A program made the position numbers and the translations under genes. Positions 35,089 through 43,417 of a stretch of 64,000 nucleotides of DNA are shown piece by piece; positions within the stretch are counted from its first letter, which is position 1, and each line of letters starts with the position of its first letter. This DNA comes from Tahibacter harae (GTDB taxonomy: Bacteria > Pseudomonadota > Gammaproteobacteria > Xanthomonadales > Rhodanobacteraceae), in NCBI RefSeq assembly GCF_024437735.1, contig NZ_JANFQO010000006.1, positions 1 to 64,000 of the forward strand, read 5' to 3'. A model generated the notes under the pieces. That model was not told the origin of the DNA. It was given only the letters and a program-made list of their open reading frames with translations, and did not search any database.

Positions 35089-37209
35089 ATGAAACTGTCT
35101 GCCACGCTTTCCCTCGCCGTGCTCGCGGCGCTGGGCGCCGGCAATGCCGCGGCCGCCCGCGGCTTCACCGTGAACGACCTGGTCAACCTGGACCGCATCA
35201 GCGATCCGCAGCTCTCGCCCGACGGCCGCTACCTGGCCTACCAAGTGCGCGAGACCGACTACGCCGCCAACAAGGGCGTCAATGGCCTGTGGCTGCTCAA
35301 GCTGGATGGCAAGTCCGCACCGCTGCGCCTGACCGCGCCGGGCAAGAGCAGCGCCGGTCCGCGCTGGGCGCCGGATGGCCGCAGCGTCTATTTCACCGCG
35401 GTGCAGGAGGGCGTGAACCAGCTCTGGCGCGTGGAAATCGCGCCGGCCCTGGAAGGCAGCGACAAGGCGCCCAAATCGGTGATGCGCGACGCCTTCGAGG
35501 CGCGGCCGCAGCCGGCCGTGGTCACCAGCGGCCTGCCGCTGGACGTGGGCTCGTTCAAGCTCTCGCCGGACGGCACGCACGTGCTGCTGGGGCTGGACGT
35601 GTTCACCGACTGCCCCGATCTGGAATGCACCAAGAAGCGCCTGGATGAGCGCGCCGCCGCCAAGAACACCGGCGTGCTGTACGACAAGCTGTTCGTGCGC
35701 CACTGGGATACCTGGTCCGACGGCCGCCGCAGCCAGCTGTTCCTGGGCGAGATCGGCGCCGACGGCAAGCTCGGGCCGCGCCTGAAGCTGATGTCGCGCG
35801 GCATCGACGGCGATGTGCCGTCCAAGCCCTTCGGCGACGATAGCGAATACGCCTTCTCGCCGGACGGCAAGACGGTCTATTTCGGCGCGCGCATCGCCGG
35901 CAAGAGCGAGCCCTGGTCGACCAATTTCGATCTCTACGCCGTACCGGCCGACGCTTCGGCCCAGCCGCGCAACCTGACCGCGGCCAACCCGGCCTGGGAT
36001 GCCAACCCGCTGCCTTCGGCCGACGGCAAGACCCTGTACTACCTGGCCATGAAGCGGCCCGGCTTCGAGGCCGACCGCTTCGGCCTGATGGCACTGGATC
36101 TGGCCAGCGGCAAGGCGCGCGAAGTGAACCCGGACTGGGACCGCTCCGCCGGCTCCATCCAGCTCTCCGCCGACGGCAAGACCGTATTCGCCACCGCCGA
36201 CGACAACGGCCAGCATCCGCTGTTCGGCATTGATGTCGCCAGCGGCAAGGTGCGCCAGATCGTGGGCGAAGGCCATATCAACGGCTATGACGTCGCCGGC
36301 AATACGCTGGTGTTCGGCCGCGATCATCTGCGCTCGCCCAGCCAGCTGTTCCTGACCACGGTCAAGGGCGGCAAGGCCAGGCAGCTCACCGACCGCAACG
36401 CCGACAAGCTGAAGGACATCGCCTTCGGCGAACGCGAGTTCTTCGATTTCCCGGGCTGGAACAACGAGCGCGTGCAGGGCTATGTGGTCAAGCCGTGGAA
36501 TTATGAAGAAGGCAAGAAGTATCCGGTTGCCTACCTGATCCACGGCGGCCCGCAGGGCGCCTACGGCGATGATTTCCATTACCGCTGGAACCCGCAGACC
36601 TATGCGGGCCTGGGCTTCGCCGTGGTCGCGGTGAATTTCCACGGTTCCACCGGCTACGGCCAGGCCTTCACCGATTCCATCTCGGGCGACTGGGGCGGCA
36701 AGCCGCTGGAGGACCTGCAGAAGGGCTGGGCTGCCGCGCTGGCCAAGTACAGTTTCCTCGACGGTAGCCGCGCCTGCGCACTGGGCGCGTCCTACGGCGG
36801 CTACATGATCAACTGGATCGCCGGCCACTGGCAGCAGCCGTGGAAATGCCTGGTCAACCACGACGGCGTGTTCGACACGCGCATGATGGGCTATTCCACG
36901 GAAGAGCTGTGGTTCAGCGAGTGGGAAAACGGCGGCACGCCGTACGAAAAGCCGGAGAACTACGAGAAGTTCAACCCCGCCAACCACGTGGCCAAGTGGA
37001 AGGTGCCGATGCTGGTGATCCAGGGCGGCATGGACTTCCGCATTCCGCTGGAGCAGAGCCTGGGCGCCTTCACCGCCCTGCAGCGCCAGGGTATCGAAAG
37101 CCAGCTGCTGCACTTCCCCGACGAGAACCACTGGGTGCTCAAGCCGCAGAACAGCGTGCAGTGGCATGAGACGGTGGGGGCTTGGTTGAAGCGGTGGACG
37201 GGGCAGTAA
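35089..37209 (+). CDS. Secreted S9-family peptidase (prolyl oligopeptidase/dipeptidyl peptidase type)
   Basis: This 706-residue protein has a signal peptide (1-23), then a beta-propeller (about 35-400) with repeated LSPDGRY/SPDGKTVYF blades. A C-terminal alpha/beta-hydrolase domain carries the triad Ser568 (GASYGGYMINW), Asp649 (GGMDFRIP) and His681 (DENHWVL). It probably releases short peptides in the periplasm, which the neighbouring OPT and POT transporters could import. The start at 35089 is chosen for the signal peptide; Mets at 35074 and 35077 are alternatives. Confidence 0.92.
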   Translation: MKLSATLSLAVLAALGAGNAAAARGFTVNDLVNLDRISDPQLSPDGRYLAYQVRETDYAANKGVNGLWLLKLDGKSAPLRLTAPGKSSAGPRWAPDGRSVYFTAVQEGVNQLWRVEIAPALEGSDKAPKSVMRDAFEARPQPAVVTSGLPLDVGSFKLSPDGTHVLLGLDVFTDCPDLECTKKRLDERAAAKNTGVLYDKLFVRHWDTWSDGRRSQLFLGEIGADGKLGPRLKLMSRGIDGDVPSKPFGDDSEYAFSPDGKTVYFGARIAGKSEPWSTNFDLYAVPADASAQPRNLTAANPAWDANPLPSADGKTLYYLAMKRPGFEADRFGLMALDLASGKAREVNPDWDRSAGSIQLSADGKTVFATADDNGQHPLFGIDVASGKVRQIVGEGHINGYDVAGNTLVFGRDHLRSPSQLFLTTVKGGKARQLTDRNADKLKDIAFGEREFFDFPGWNNERVQGYVVKPWNYEEGKKYPVAYLIHGGPQGAYGDDFHYRWNPQTYAGLGFAVVAVNFHGSTGYGQAFTDSISGDWGGKPLEDLQKGWAAALAKYSFLDGSRACALGASYGGYMINWIAGHWQQPWKCLVNHDGVFDTRMMGYSTEELWFSEWENGGTPYEKPENYEKFNPANHVAKWKVPMLVIQGGMDFRIPLEQSLGAFTALQRQGIESQLLHFPDENHWVLKPQNSVQWHETVGAWLKRWTGQ

Positions 37210-37657
37210 AGATCGGGATTCGGAGTAGTGGTGAGGTTCGATTGGCTGGTTCGCGGCGGTAGATCTCCCTCTCCCCCAGGCAAGCTTGGGGAAGAGGGCT
37301 ATTGCTAACTTGAGCCCTGTCGCGCTTTCTGATTCCGGACCCCTGGGATCAAACCCCTGCGGTAAATCGCCCTCTACCCCAAGCGCGCCTGGGGCAGAGG
37401 GGCGGGGTGATGGGGCGACGCGGACGATCACCTCATTGCTGGTTTTCCGCCGCATGCAAGGCATGGCTAAGACTTCTGCTTTGCCGATGGTGTGGGCGTT
37501 TCCCCCTCACCCAACCCTCTCCCCCAAGCAAGCTTGGGGGAGAGGGCTATCGCTAACTTGAGCTCTGTCGCGCTTTCGTTTCATCCATTGCGTGGTTCGC
37601 AATCATCGTGGTTCAGGAAACGTACGTTTCTTGAGATCGTCGACTCAAGCGAACAAT
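37210..37657. repeat. Cluster of three C-rich/G-rich palindromes with a duplicated flank
   Basis: This gap of about 450 bp contains palindromes at about 37267-37297, 37370-37408 and 37515-37546 (arms CCCTCTCCCCCAA and TTGGGGGAGAGGG in the last). The sequence after the first and third is a direct repeat: GAGGGCTATTGCTAACTTGAGC at 37294 and GAGGGCTATCGCTAACTTGAGC at 37542, each continuing CTGTCGCGCTTTC. No gene is visible. Confidence 0.8.
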
Positions 37658-38992
37658 TTAGTTCGCCTTCGCCTTCCACCCATCCCGCGCCGCTACGCCC
37701 AGATCCGGGAAATCGGTGAAATAGCCGTCTATCCCCGCGGCAAGCAGCAGCGCGATTTCCTGCGGCATCGGCAAGGTGCGGCCATCGGCGTCCGCAACGA
37801 GGAAACCCGGGTCCGCACGCAAGGTATAGGTATGCACCTTGAGTCCGGCCGCATGCGCAGCCGCAATCAGTGGCGACACCGTGCCGCTCAGTCGCGGCAG
37901 GACTTCATCCGGAACAGTGCTGCGCGGCAGCAGATTGTCCTTCCACGGCGCAATCCCGTAGGCATACCGCGCCTGCATCCAGTGCAGCACGGCCGGCGCG
38001 CCGAGATCGCCGTAGCTGACGGGGCTTTGTCCCAGCACCGGCAGCACCTCGCGCAAACCCGGATACAGCGCATCGAGATCGTCGCCGCGCTGCGCATGCC
38101 AGCGCAAATCGTGGGGCAGGGCGAAATCCCGGTTCTGCGCCGTGACCGTGCCGGTATCGCCGAACAGCTGCATCAGCCGCGCGTCCAGGCCGGCGGCCGG
38201 CAGCAGCCTGTCGCGCAGTTCGATCAGATTGGCCAGTTCAAACGACTGGATATAGATGCGCGTGGCGTCGGTGAAACCGCTGCGTACCAATTCCTCGACC
38301 AGCAGCGTTCCCAGCGATACGTGTATCGGCGTGCCGTCCAGGTAACGGCCTTCGTGGGCGAAAAACGTCGGATGCTTGGTTTCCGGATAGATCGCGACAG
38401 GTCGCGGCGCCGCGGCGGCGAGTGCGATCACTTCGGCGAATGTGGGAATGCCGAATTCGCCGTCGTACCGCGCGCTGCCGCCGCGCAGCTGCGGCAGGCG
38501 TTCGCGTGCGCGCAGGGTGCGGATCTCGGCCAGGGTGAAATCCTCGGCGAACCAGCCTTCGACCTCCTCGCCGTCGATGCGCTTGCGCGTGCGGCGGTTG
38601 GCGAATTCCGGCCGTGCGGCCACGTCGGTGGTGCCGCTGATCTCGTTCTCGTGGCGGCAGATCAGCACGCCGTCGCGGGTTGGCACCAGATCGGGCTCGA
38701 TCACATCGGCGCCTTGTTCTATCGCCAGGGCGTAGCTGGCGAGCGTGTGCTCGGGCCGGTAGGCGCTGGCGCCGCGGTGGGCGATGACAAGCGGCGTGGC
38801 GGTCGGCATGCGGGTTTCCCTGTCAGGTGAGGGCTGCGGCGGTGCCTGCGTGCAGGCGACGGGCAGGGCGGCCAGCATTATCGAAGCGATCCGCAGCGGA
38901 TACGACAGCCGCCGCCGGGGCGATGTCGCGCTGCGCAGGGCCGCCGTGTCCTGGCCAAGCGGATTCCGCTGCCCGAGAAGCCGGTTGAACAT
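37658..38992 (-). CDS. Lipoprotein glycerophosphodiester phosphodiesterase
   Basis: This GDPD enzyme cleaves glycerophosphodiesters to glycerol-3-phosphate and an alcohol. The catalytic pattern is clear: VIAHRGASAYRPEHTLASY, then GADVIEPDLVPTRDGVLICRHE, and a late GIDGYFTDFPD. The start at 38992 is supported by AGGAG 9 nt upstream and yields a 444-residue protein. Its N-terminus has a basic region, a hydrophobic stretch and a lipobox LPVAC, so it should be an outer- or inner-membrane lipoprotein. A start at the Met just before the domain would lose this signal. Confidence 0.9.
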   Translation of the reverse strand: MFNRLLGQRNPLGQDTAALRSATSPRRRLSYPLRIASIMLAALPVACTQAPPQPSPDRETRMPTATPLVIAHRGASAYRPEHTLASYALAIEQGADVIEPDLVPTRDGVLICRHENEISGTTDVAARPEFANRRTRKRIDGEEVEGWFAEDFTLAEIRTLRARERLPQLRGGSARYDGEFGIPTFAEVIALAAAAPRPVAIYPETKHPTFFAHEGRYLDGTPIHVSLGTLLVEELVRSGFTDATRIYIQSFELANLIELRDRLLPAAGLDARLMQLFGDTGTVTAQNRDFALPHDLRWHAQRGDDLDALYPGLREVLPVLGQSPVSYGDLGAPAVLHWMQARYAYGIAPWKDNLLPRSTVPDEVLPRLSGTVSPLIAAAHAAGLKVHTYTLRADPGFLVADADGRTLPMPQEIALLLAAGIDGYFTDFPDLGVAARDGWKAKAN

Positions 38993-39187
38993 CGCGCTGC
39001 ATGCTCCTGTCGCAACTACCGCGACGCAAGGCCCGACCGAACAAATTGTCCAGTTCTTCGCAGCGCGCTGGACAAGGCCGGCAGGCCGGTACGCGGTGAA
39101 TTTCGCAGACTGCGATGGCGGCAGCGTGACGCCGGCCCTGCCGGCGCCGGCTGCCGCTCCCTGGAACTTCATCGCTAGGAGCGACCC

Positions 39188-40855
39188 ATGCCATTGCACT
39201 CCCTCGTACCCGATTTCCTCGAATCCATTTCTTCCCGCCGCCGCGTGCTCGCCGTTGCCGTGCTGCTGGGCCTCGCGGCCGCGGGCACGGCCCAGGCGGT
39301 CGCGCCCGGCGCGCCGGCCGGTGCGGTACTGCGCTACAACCAGGTCAGCTCGGGACCGCAGCAGCAGGCGTCGGTCGCCGCGGCGGCGGACGGCAACGCC
39401 GTCGCGGTCTGGTACAGCCGGCCTGATTCCGGCGCCGGCCCCGCCGGTGTGCGTGCGCGCCTGCTCGACAGCGCCGGCGCGCCGGCCGGTGCCGAAATCC
39501 TGGTCAACGACATTGCCCAGGCCGGCAGCGTTTACCACCCGTCCGTCGCCACCGATGCGGACGGCAATTTCGTCGTGGTCTGGTCGGCGTCGAGCACGCA
39601 GCTGTACAGCCTTACCCATGTGCACATGCGCCGCTTCGACCGCAACGGCGTGCCGCTGGGCCCGCAGCAACAGATCGACACCGCTGTGCCCGAGGCGGGC
39701 GGCGCCGTGGTCGCGCGCAGCGCCGATGGCCGCTATGTGGTGGCCTGGGACGCCTATCCGGCCAGCGGCGCCGAGATCCGCGCGCGCCGCTTCGATGCGG
39801 CCGGCAATGCGCTGGGCGGCGAGATCACCGTCGCCGTGCGCGGCAGCGGCTATGCCGGGCCGGATCTGAGCATCGCCACCGACGACAGCGGTGCCTTCAC
39901 CGTGGTGTGGACGCACGATACGGGCAACGGCGCCGACTATGACGTGTTCCGCCGCCGCTTCGACGCCTATGGCATCGCCCAGGGGCCGGTGCAGCGGGTG
40001 AACACCGCCTACGCCGGCGGGCAGCGCGTGGCCGACATCGCCATGGATGCGGCCGGCAACAGCGTCGTGGTCTGGGACAGCTACATCAATCGCAACGATT
40101 CGCGTGTGCTGGGCCAGCGCTATGGCGCGAACGGCGCGGCCGTCGGCGGCGAATTCGTCCTGGCCTACAAGCAGGGCTATCCGGCCGAGGAACCGACCCG
40201 GCCTTCGGTGGCGATGGCGCGGGCCAGCGGCGATTTCAGCGTGAGCTGGCAGCGGCGCAGCAGCACTATCTACGTGCGCAGCTACGCGGCGAACGGCACG
40301 GCGCGCAGCAGCGAGCAGCTGATCTCCGACGGCACCGCGGGAGCGGCCTATGCGCAGATTGCCGCCGATGCCGACGGCGACGCCACGGTGGTGTGGCAGA
40401 ACGCGGAATCGTCCTGGAGCAACGATTTCGGCGTGGTGGGCCGGCGCATCGCCGCCTACGCCAGCGTCGATCTGGCGGCGCGCCTGCAGGCCAGCGTGCA
40501 GAGTGCGACGGCGCCGACGCTGATCGGTTACCAGATCGGTGTGGACAATCTGCAGATGCCGTCGCCGGTTCGCGGCATGGGCACGGCGGGCGGAATCGTC
40601 GCGGTGCTGACGCCGCCGGCCGGCGGCGTGGTGCTCAGTGCCGGCGGCAGCGGCTGGCAGTGCGATACGACCGTGCCCGCGCCGCGCTGCAGCTATGCCG
40701 GCTTTGTCGCACCGGGGGCGGGTGCGCCGGCGTTGCTGGTCGAAGTGGGCGGCGTGCCGGCCGGGGTGGCCCAGGCCAGCGTGCAGGTCTCCGGCGGGCA
40801 GCCGGATGCGAATGCCGGCAATGACGGGGCGGCGGCGGAGGTGGTGTTGCCGTAG
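39188..40855 (+). CDS. Secreted repeat protein with DUF11-like C-terminus
   Basis: This 555-residue protein has a signal peptide (about 1-37, ending AQA, with a long n-region). At least six repeats of about 55-60 residues follow, with the pattern 'PSVA.D.DGNFVVVW......V..RRFD..G.PLG', for example SVATDADGNFVVVWSA and ADIAMDAAGNSVVVWDS. These form a propeller-like array. The last 110 residues change to a beta-rich, Ala/Gly/Val-rich domain ending in a DANAGNDGAAAEVVL motif, as in DUF11-like surface proteins. Function unknown; probably extracellular. Confidence 0.75.
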   Translation: MPLHSLVPDFLESISSRRRVLAVAVLLGLAAAGTAQAVAPGAPAGAVLRYNQVSSGPQQQASVAAAADGNAVAVWYSRPDSGAGPAGVRARLLDSAGAPAGAEILVNDIAQAGSVYHPSVATDADGNFVVVWSASSTQLYSLTHVHMRRFDRNGVPLGPQQQIDTAVPEAGGAVVARSADGRYVVAWDAYPASGAEIRARRFDAAGNALGGEITVAVRGSGYAGPDLSIATDDSGAFTVVWTHDTGNGADYDVFRRRFDAYGIAQGPVQRVNTAYAGGQRVADIAMDAAGNSVVVWDSYINRNDSRVLGQRYGANGAAVGGEFVLAYKQGYPAEEPTRPSVAMARASGDFSVSWQRRSSTIYVRSYAANGTARSSEQLISDGTAGAAYAQIAADADGDATVVWQNAESSWSNDFGVVGRRIAAYASVDLAARLQASVQSATAPTLIGYQIGVDNLQMPSPVRGMGTAGGIVAVLTPPAGGVVLSAGGSGWQCDTTVPAPRCSYAGFVAPGAGAPALLVEVGGVPAGVAQASVQVSGGQPDANAGNDGAAAEVVLP

Positions 40856-41200
40856 CGCATGCAGGTACCGCGCGCGGTGGCCAGGCACCGGCTGGGGTCG
40901 CGATGGTTTGCGCCGGGAGCGGTGCCGGTGCTGGCGGGAGATTGCAAATTCACTTGAATTTTCAATGTTGAACTCGCGCCGAAAAACCTGATGTTGCGCT
41001 GGAGGCCGGCGTCGCCCCTCACCCAACCCTCTCCCCCAGGCGCGTGAACGCGCTTGGGGGAGAGGGCTTTTCCTGGTGCATCGGCGGGGCGAGGGCGATT
41101 GGGAACGGTTGTGGCATGTTTGCGCAGCTGTCTTCGCGCTGCGGCTGCGGATTGGTGCGGCAGCCGTGCAGCGTGGCTGCGATTCTCCGCCATCGTCGGC
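40856..41200. other. Intergenic region with one palindromic repeat
   Basis: About 345 bp lie between the convergent secreted-repeat gene and thrC. The only structure is the palindrome at 41027-41066. Its position between two convergent stops would allow it to act as a bidirectional terminator. No coding potential seen. Confidence 0.55.
41027..41066. repeat. Dispersed palindrome, CCCTCTCCCCCA family
   Basis: Arms CCCTCTCCCCCA-GG-CGCG and CGCG-CT-TGGGGGAGAGGG pair across a TGAA loop, with one internal 2-nt mismatch. It is preceded by CCCCTCACCCAAC, as is the copy at 37515. It is the sixth recognisable member of this family in the window. Confidence 0.85.
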
Positions 41201-42496
41201 TCACATCCGCTGCAGTTCTCCCGCAAACGCCGCATAGTCCGCCGCCAGCGGTTCGGCCCGGGCCGGGCGTTGCAGCAGTTCGGCCAGGGCCGGCGGCACG
41301 TCCACAGTGCGGCCGATCAGCGGTTCGACGATGCTTTCAAACTTGGCAGGATGCGCCGTCGCCACTGCGCACCAGTCGCCATCGCGGCCTTCGCCACGCA
41401 GCGTTTCCAGCACATGTACCGCGGTAGCGGTATGCGGGCAGAACACTTCGCCGTGATCGCGGCAGCGGCGGGCGATGGTGGCGCGGATGGCGGCATCGTC
41501 CACGCGCACGGCGCGGAAGGCGCTGCGCAGCGCGGCGGCGTCCGGATACAGCCAGCGCAGACGCTCGAAATTGCTGGGCGCGCCCACGTCCATGGCATTG
41601 GCCAGGGTCGCCACGCTGGCGCGCGGCGTGTAGTCGGCGCCGGCGAAGAACTGCGGCAGCACGTCGTTGGCATTGGTGGCGAGCACGATTTCGCCCAGCG
41701 GCAGGCCCAGCGCGCGCGCCAGAACCGCGGCGAAGGCGTTGCCGAGATTGCCTGTCGGTATGACGAAGTTCAGCACCTCGCCGTGGCGGCGCCAGTGCTG
41801 CAAGGACGCCGCGGCGTAATAGCTCATCTGCGGCAGCAGCCGGCCCAGGCTGATGCTGTTGGCGGAACTCAGCGGCACGGCCTGCTGCAGCGTGGCATCG
41901 TTCAGCGCCTGCTTGACCAGGGCCTGGCAGTCGTCGAAGGAGCCGGCCACGCGGTAACTGTGGATATTGCCGCCGAAGCAGCCGAGCTGGTGCGCCTGGC
42001 GCGGCGATACGCGGCCGTCGGGATAGAGCACGGCCACACGCAGCCCGGGCTGACGATGGAACGCCGCTGCGACGGCGGCGCCGGTGTCGCCGGACGTGGC
42101 TACGACGATGGTCAGCGGCTGCTGCCGTGCGCGCTGCAGGCGGCTGAGGCAGGCGGCGAGGAAGCGCGCGCCGAAATCCTTGAACGCGGCGGTAGGGCCG
42201 TGCACCAGTTCCAGCACGGAGTCCCGCGGCGTGGCCAGTGCGCGCAGCGGTGCGGGGAAGTCGAAGGCTTCGGCGCAGATGGCATCCAGCTCGGCCTCCA
42301 GCGCGTCGCCGGCGAAGAACGGCTGCAGCAGGCGTGCGGCAATGGCGGGCAGGGTGTCGCGGCCGGCGAAGTCTTCGGGTTTCAGCGCCGGCAGGTTCTG
42401 CGGCACGTACAGGCCGCCGTCGGGCGCGAGACCGGCGGCTATCGCGGCGCTGAGCCCGGCGGGTGGCGCCTTGCCGCGGGTGCTGACGAAGATCAT
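41201..42496 (-). CDS. thrC: Threonine synthase
   Basis: This 431-residue PLP enzyme converts O-phosphohomoserine to threonine. The PLP-lysine segment is [16 protein letters not shown]. Other signatures are [26 protein letters not shown] and [14 protein letters not shown]. The N-terminus [17 protein letters not shown] is typical of the gammaproteobacterial long form. Its ATG overlaps the thrB stop as ATGA, so translation is coupled. It is the last gene of the thrLABC operon. The palindrome about 135 bp downstream may end transcription. Confidence 0.96.
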   Translation of the reverse strand: MIFVSTRGKAPPAGLSAAIAAGLAPDGGLYVPQNLPALKPEDFAGRDTLPAIAARLLQPFFAGDALEAELDAICAEAFDFPAPLRALATPRDSVLELVHGPTAAFKDFGARFLAACLSRLQRARQQPLTIVVATSGDTGAAVAAAFHRQPGLRVAVLYPDGRVSPRQAHQLGCFGGNIHSYRVAGSFDDCQALVKQALNDATLQQAVPLSSANSISLGRLLPQMSYYAAASLQHWRRHGEVLNFVIPTGNLGNAFAAVLARALGLPLGEIVLATNANDVLPQFFAGADYTPRASVATLANAMDVGAPSNFERLRWLYPDAAALRSAFRAVRVDDAAIRATIARRCRDHGEVFCPHTATAVHVLETLRGEGRDGDWCAVATAHPAKFESIVEPLIGRTVDVPPALAELLQRPARAEPLAADYAAFAGELQRM

Positions 42497-43416
42497 GCGA
42501 GCACCTCGGCCGCGGGTCCGGCCACCGGAGACAGGAAGGCCTGGCTGGAAAAGCCGGCGGCGGCGAAGGCGGCCTGCATGGCCGGTGCGGCGCGGCTTGC
42601 GCTGGCGGCGTCCTCGAACCAGGCGAATACGCTGGGGCCGGCGCCGGAAATGCTCGCGCCCAGCGCGGCGTGATCCAGCGCGGCCTGCTTGACCGCGGCA
42701 AAGCCCGCGATCAGCGGCGCGCGGCGCGGTTCCACCAGCACGTCGCTGAGGCCGGCGCGCACCAGGGCCGCATCGCCGCGCCAGCAGCCGGCCAGCACCA
42801 GACTGAGGTTGGCGCTCTGCGCGACGAATTCCTTCAGTTCGTAGGCGCCCTGCAAAGCAGCGCGGGCGCGGCGGGTTTCCAGCACCGCATCCGGATGCAC
42901 CAGTACGCAGGTCCATTGCGGGGGCACCGGCACGGCGACGACGTGGTCGGCCGTGGCCAGGACCAGGCCGCCCAGCAGCATGGGGCCTACGTTATCGCCG
43001 TGGCGGCCGCCGCTGGCGACGGCTTCGCCGGTCATGGCATGCGGATACAACTGCGCAGGCGACAGCGGCGCATCGAGCAGCGCATTGGCCGCGACCAGCG
43101 CGGCGACGCAGGAAGCGGCCGAGCCGCCCATGCCCGAGCCCAGCGCAATGCCCTTGTCCAGTTCGATCTCGAAGCCGTAGGGCAGGGCGAGCGCCTCGCG
43201 CAGCGCGATCAGCGCGGCGCCGGCGGTATTGGCTTCGGCCTGCAGCGGCAGGTCCACGGTGCTGCCGCGGATCGCGGCGATGCGCACCGTGGGCTCGGTG
43301 ATGCGCCGCACTGTGGCGCGGTCTCCGGCGCCGGCGATGGAATGGCCGAGGATGTCGAAACCCACGCCGATATTGCCGACCGAGGCCGGCGAGAAAGCAG
43401 TAGCCTCATGCTTCAT
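42493..43416 (-). CDS. thrB: Homoserine kinase
   Basis: This 307-residue GHMP kinase phosphorylates homoserine with ATP. It has the substrate-binding [14 protein letters not shown] near the N-terminus, the GHMP ATP loop [18 protein letters not shown], and the C-terminal [15 protein letters not shown]. The start at 43416 is the family-consistent Met, 1 bp after the thrA stop. It overlaps thrC by 4 nt. The close packing indicates a single transcript from the thr leader. Confidence 0.96.
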   Translation of the reverse strand: MKHEATAFSPASVGNIGVGFDILGHSIAGAGDRATVRRITEPTVRIAAIRGSTVDLPLQAEANTAGAALIALREALALPYGFEIELDKGIALGSGMGGSAASCVAALVAANALLDAPLSPAQLYPHAMTGEAVASGGRHGDNVGPMLLGGLVLATADHVVAVPVPPQWTCVLVHPDAVLETRRARAALQGAYELKEFVAQSANLSLVLAGCWRGDAALVRAGLSDVLVEPRRAPLIAGFAAVKQAALDHAALGASISGAGPSVFAWFEDAASASRAAPAMQAAFAAAGFSSQAFLSPVAGPAAEVLA

Positions 43417-43417
43417 G

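Noticed and set aside
35053-37464. An 803-codon minus-strand open frame opposite the S9 peptidase
   Set aside because: The plus strand has a signal peptide, propeller blades and a complete catalytic triad; the antisense product has no recognisable features.
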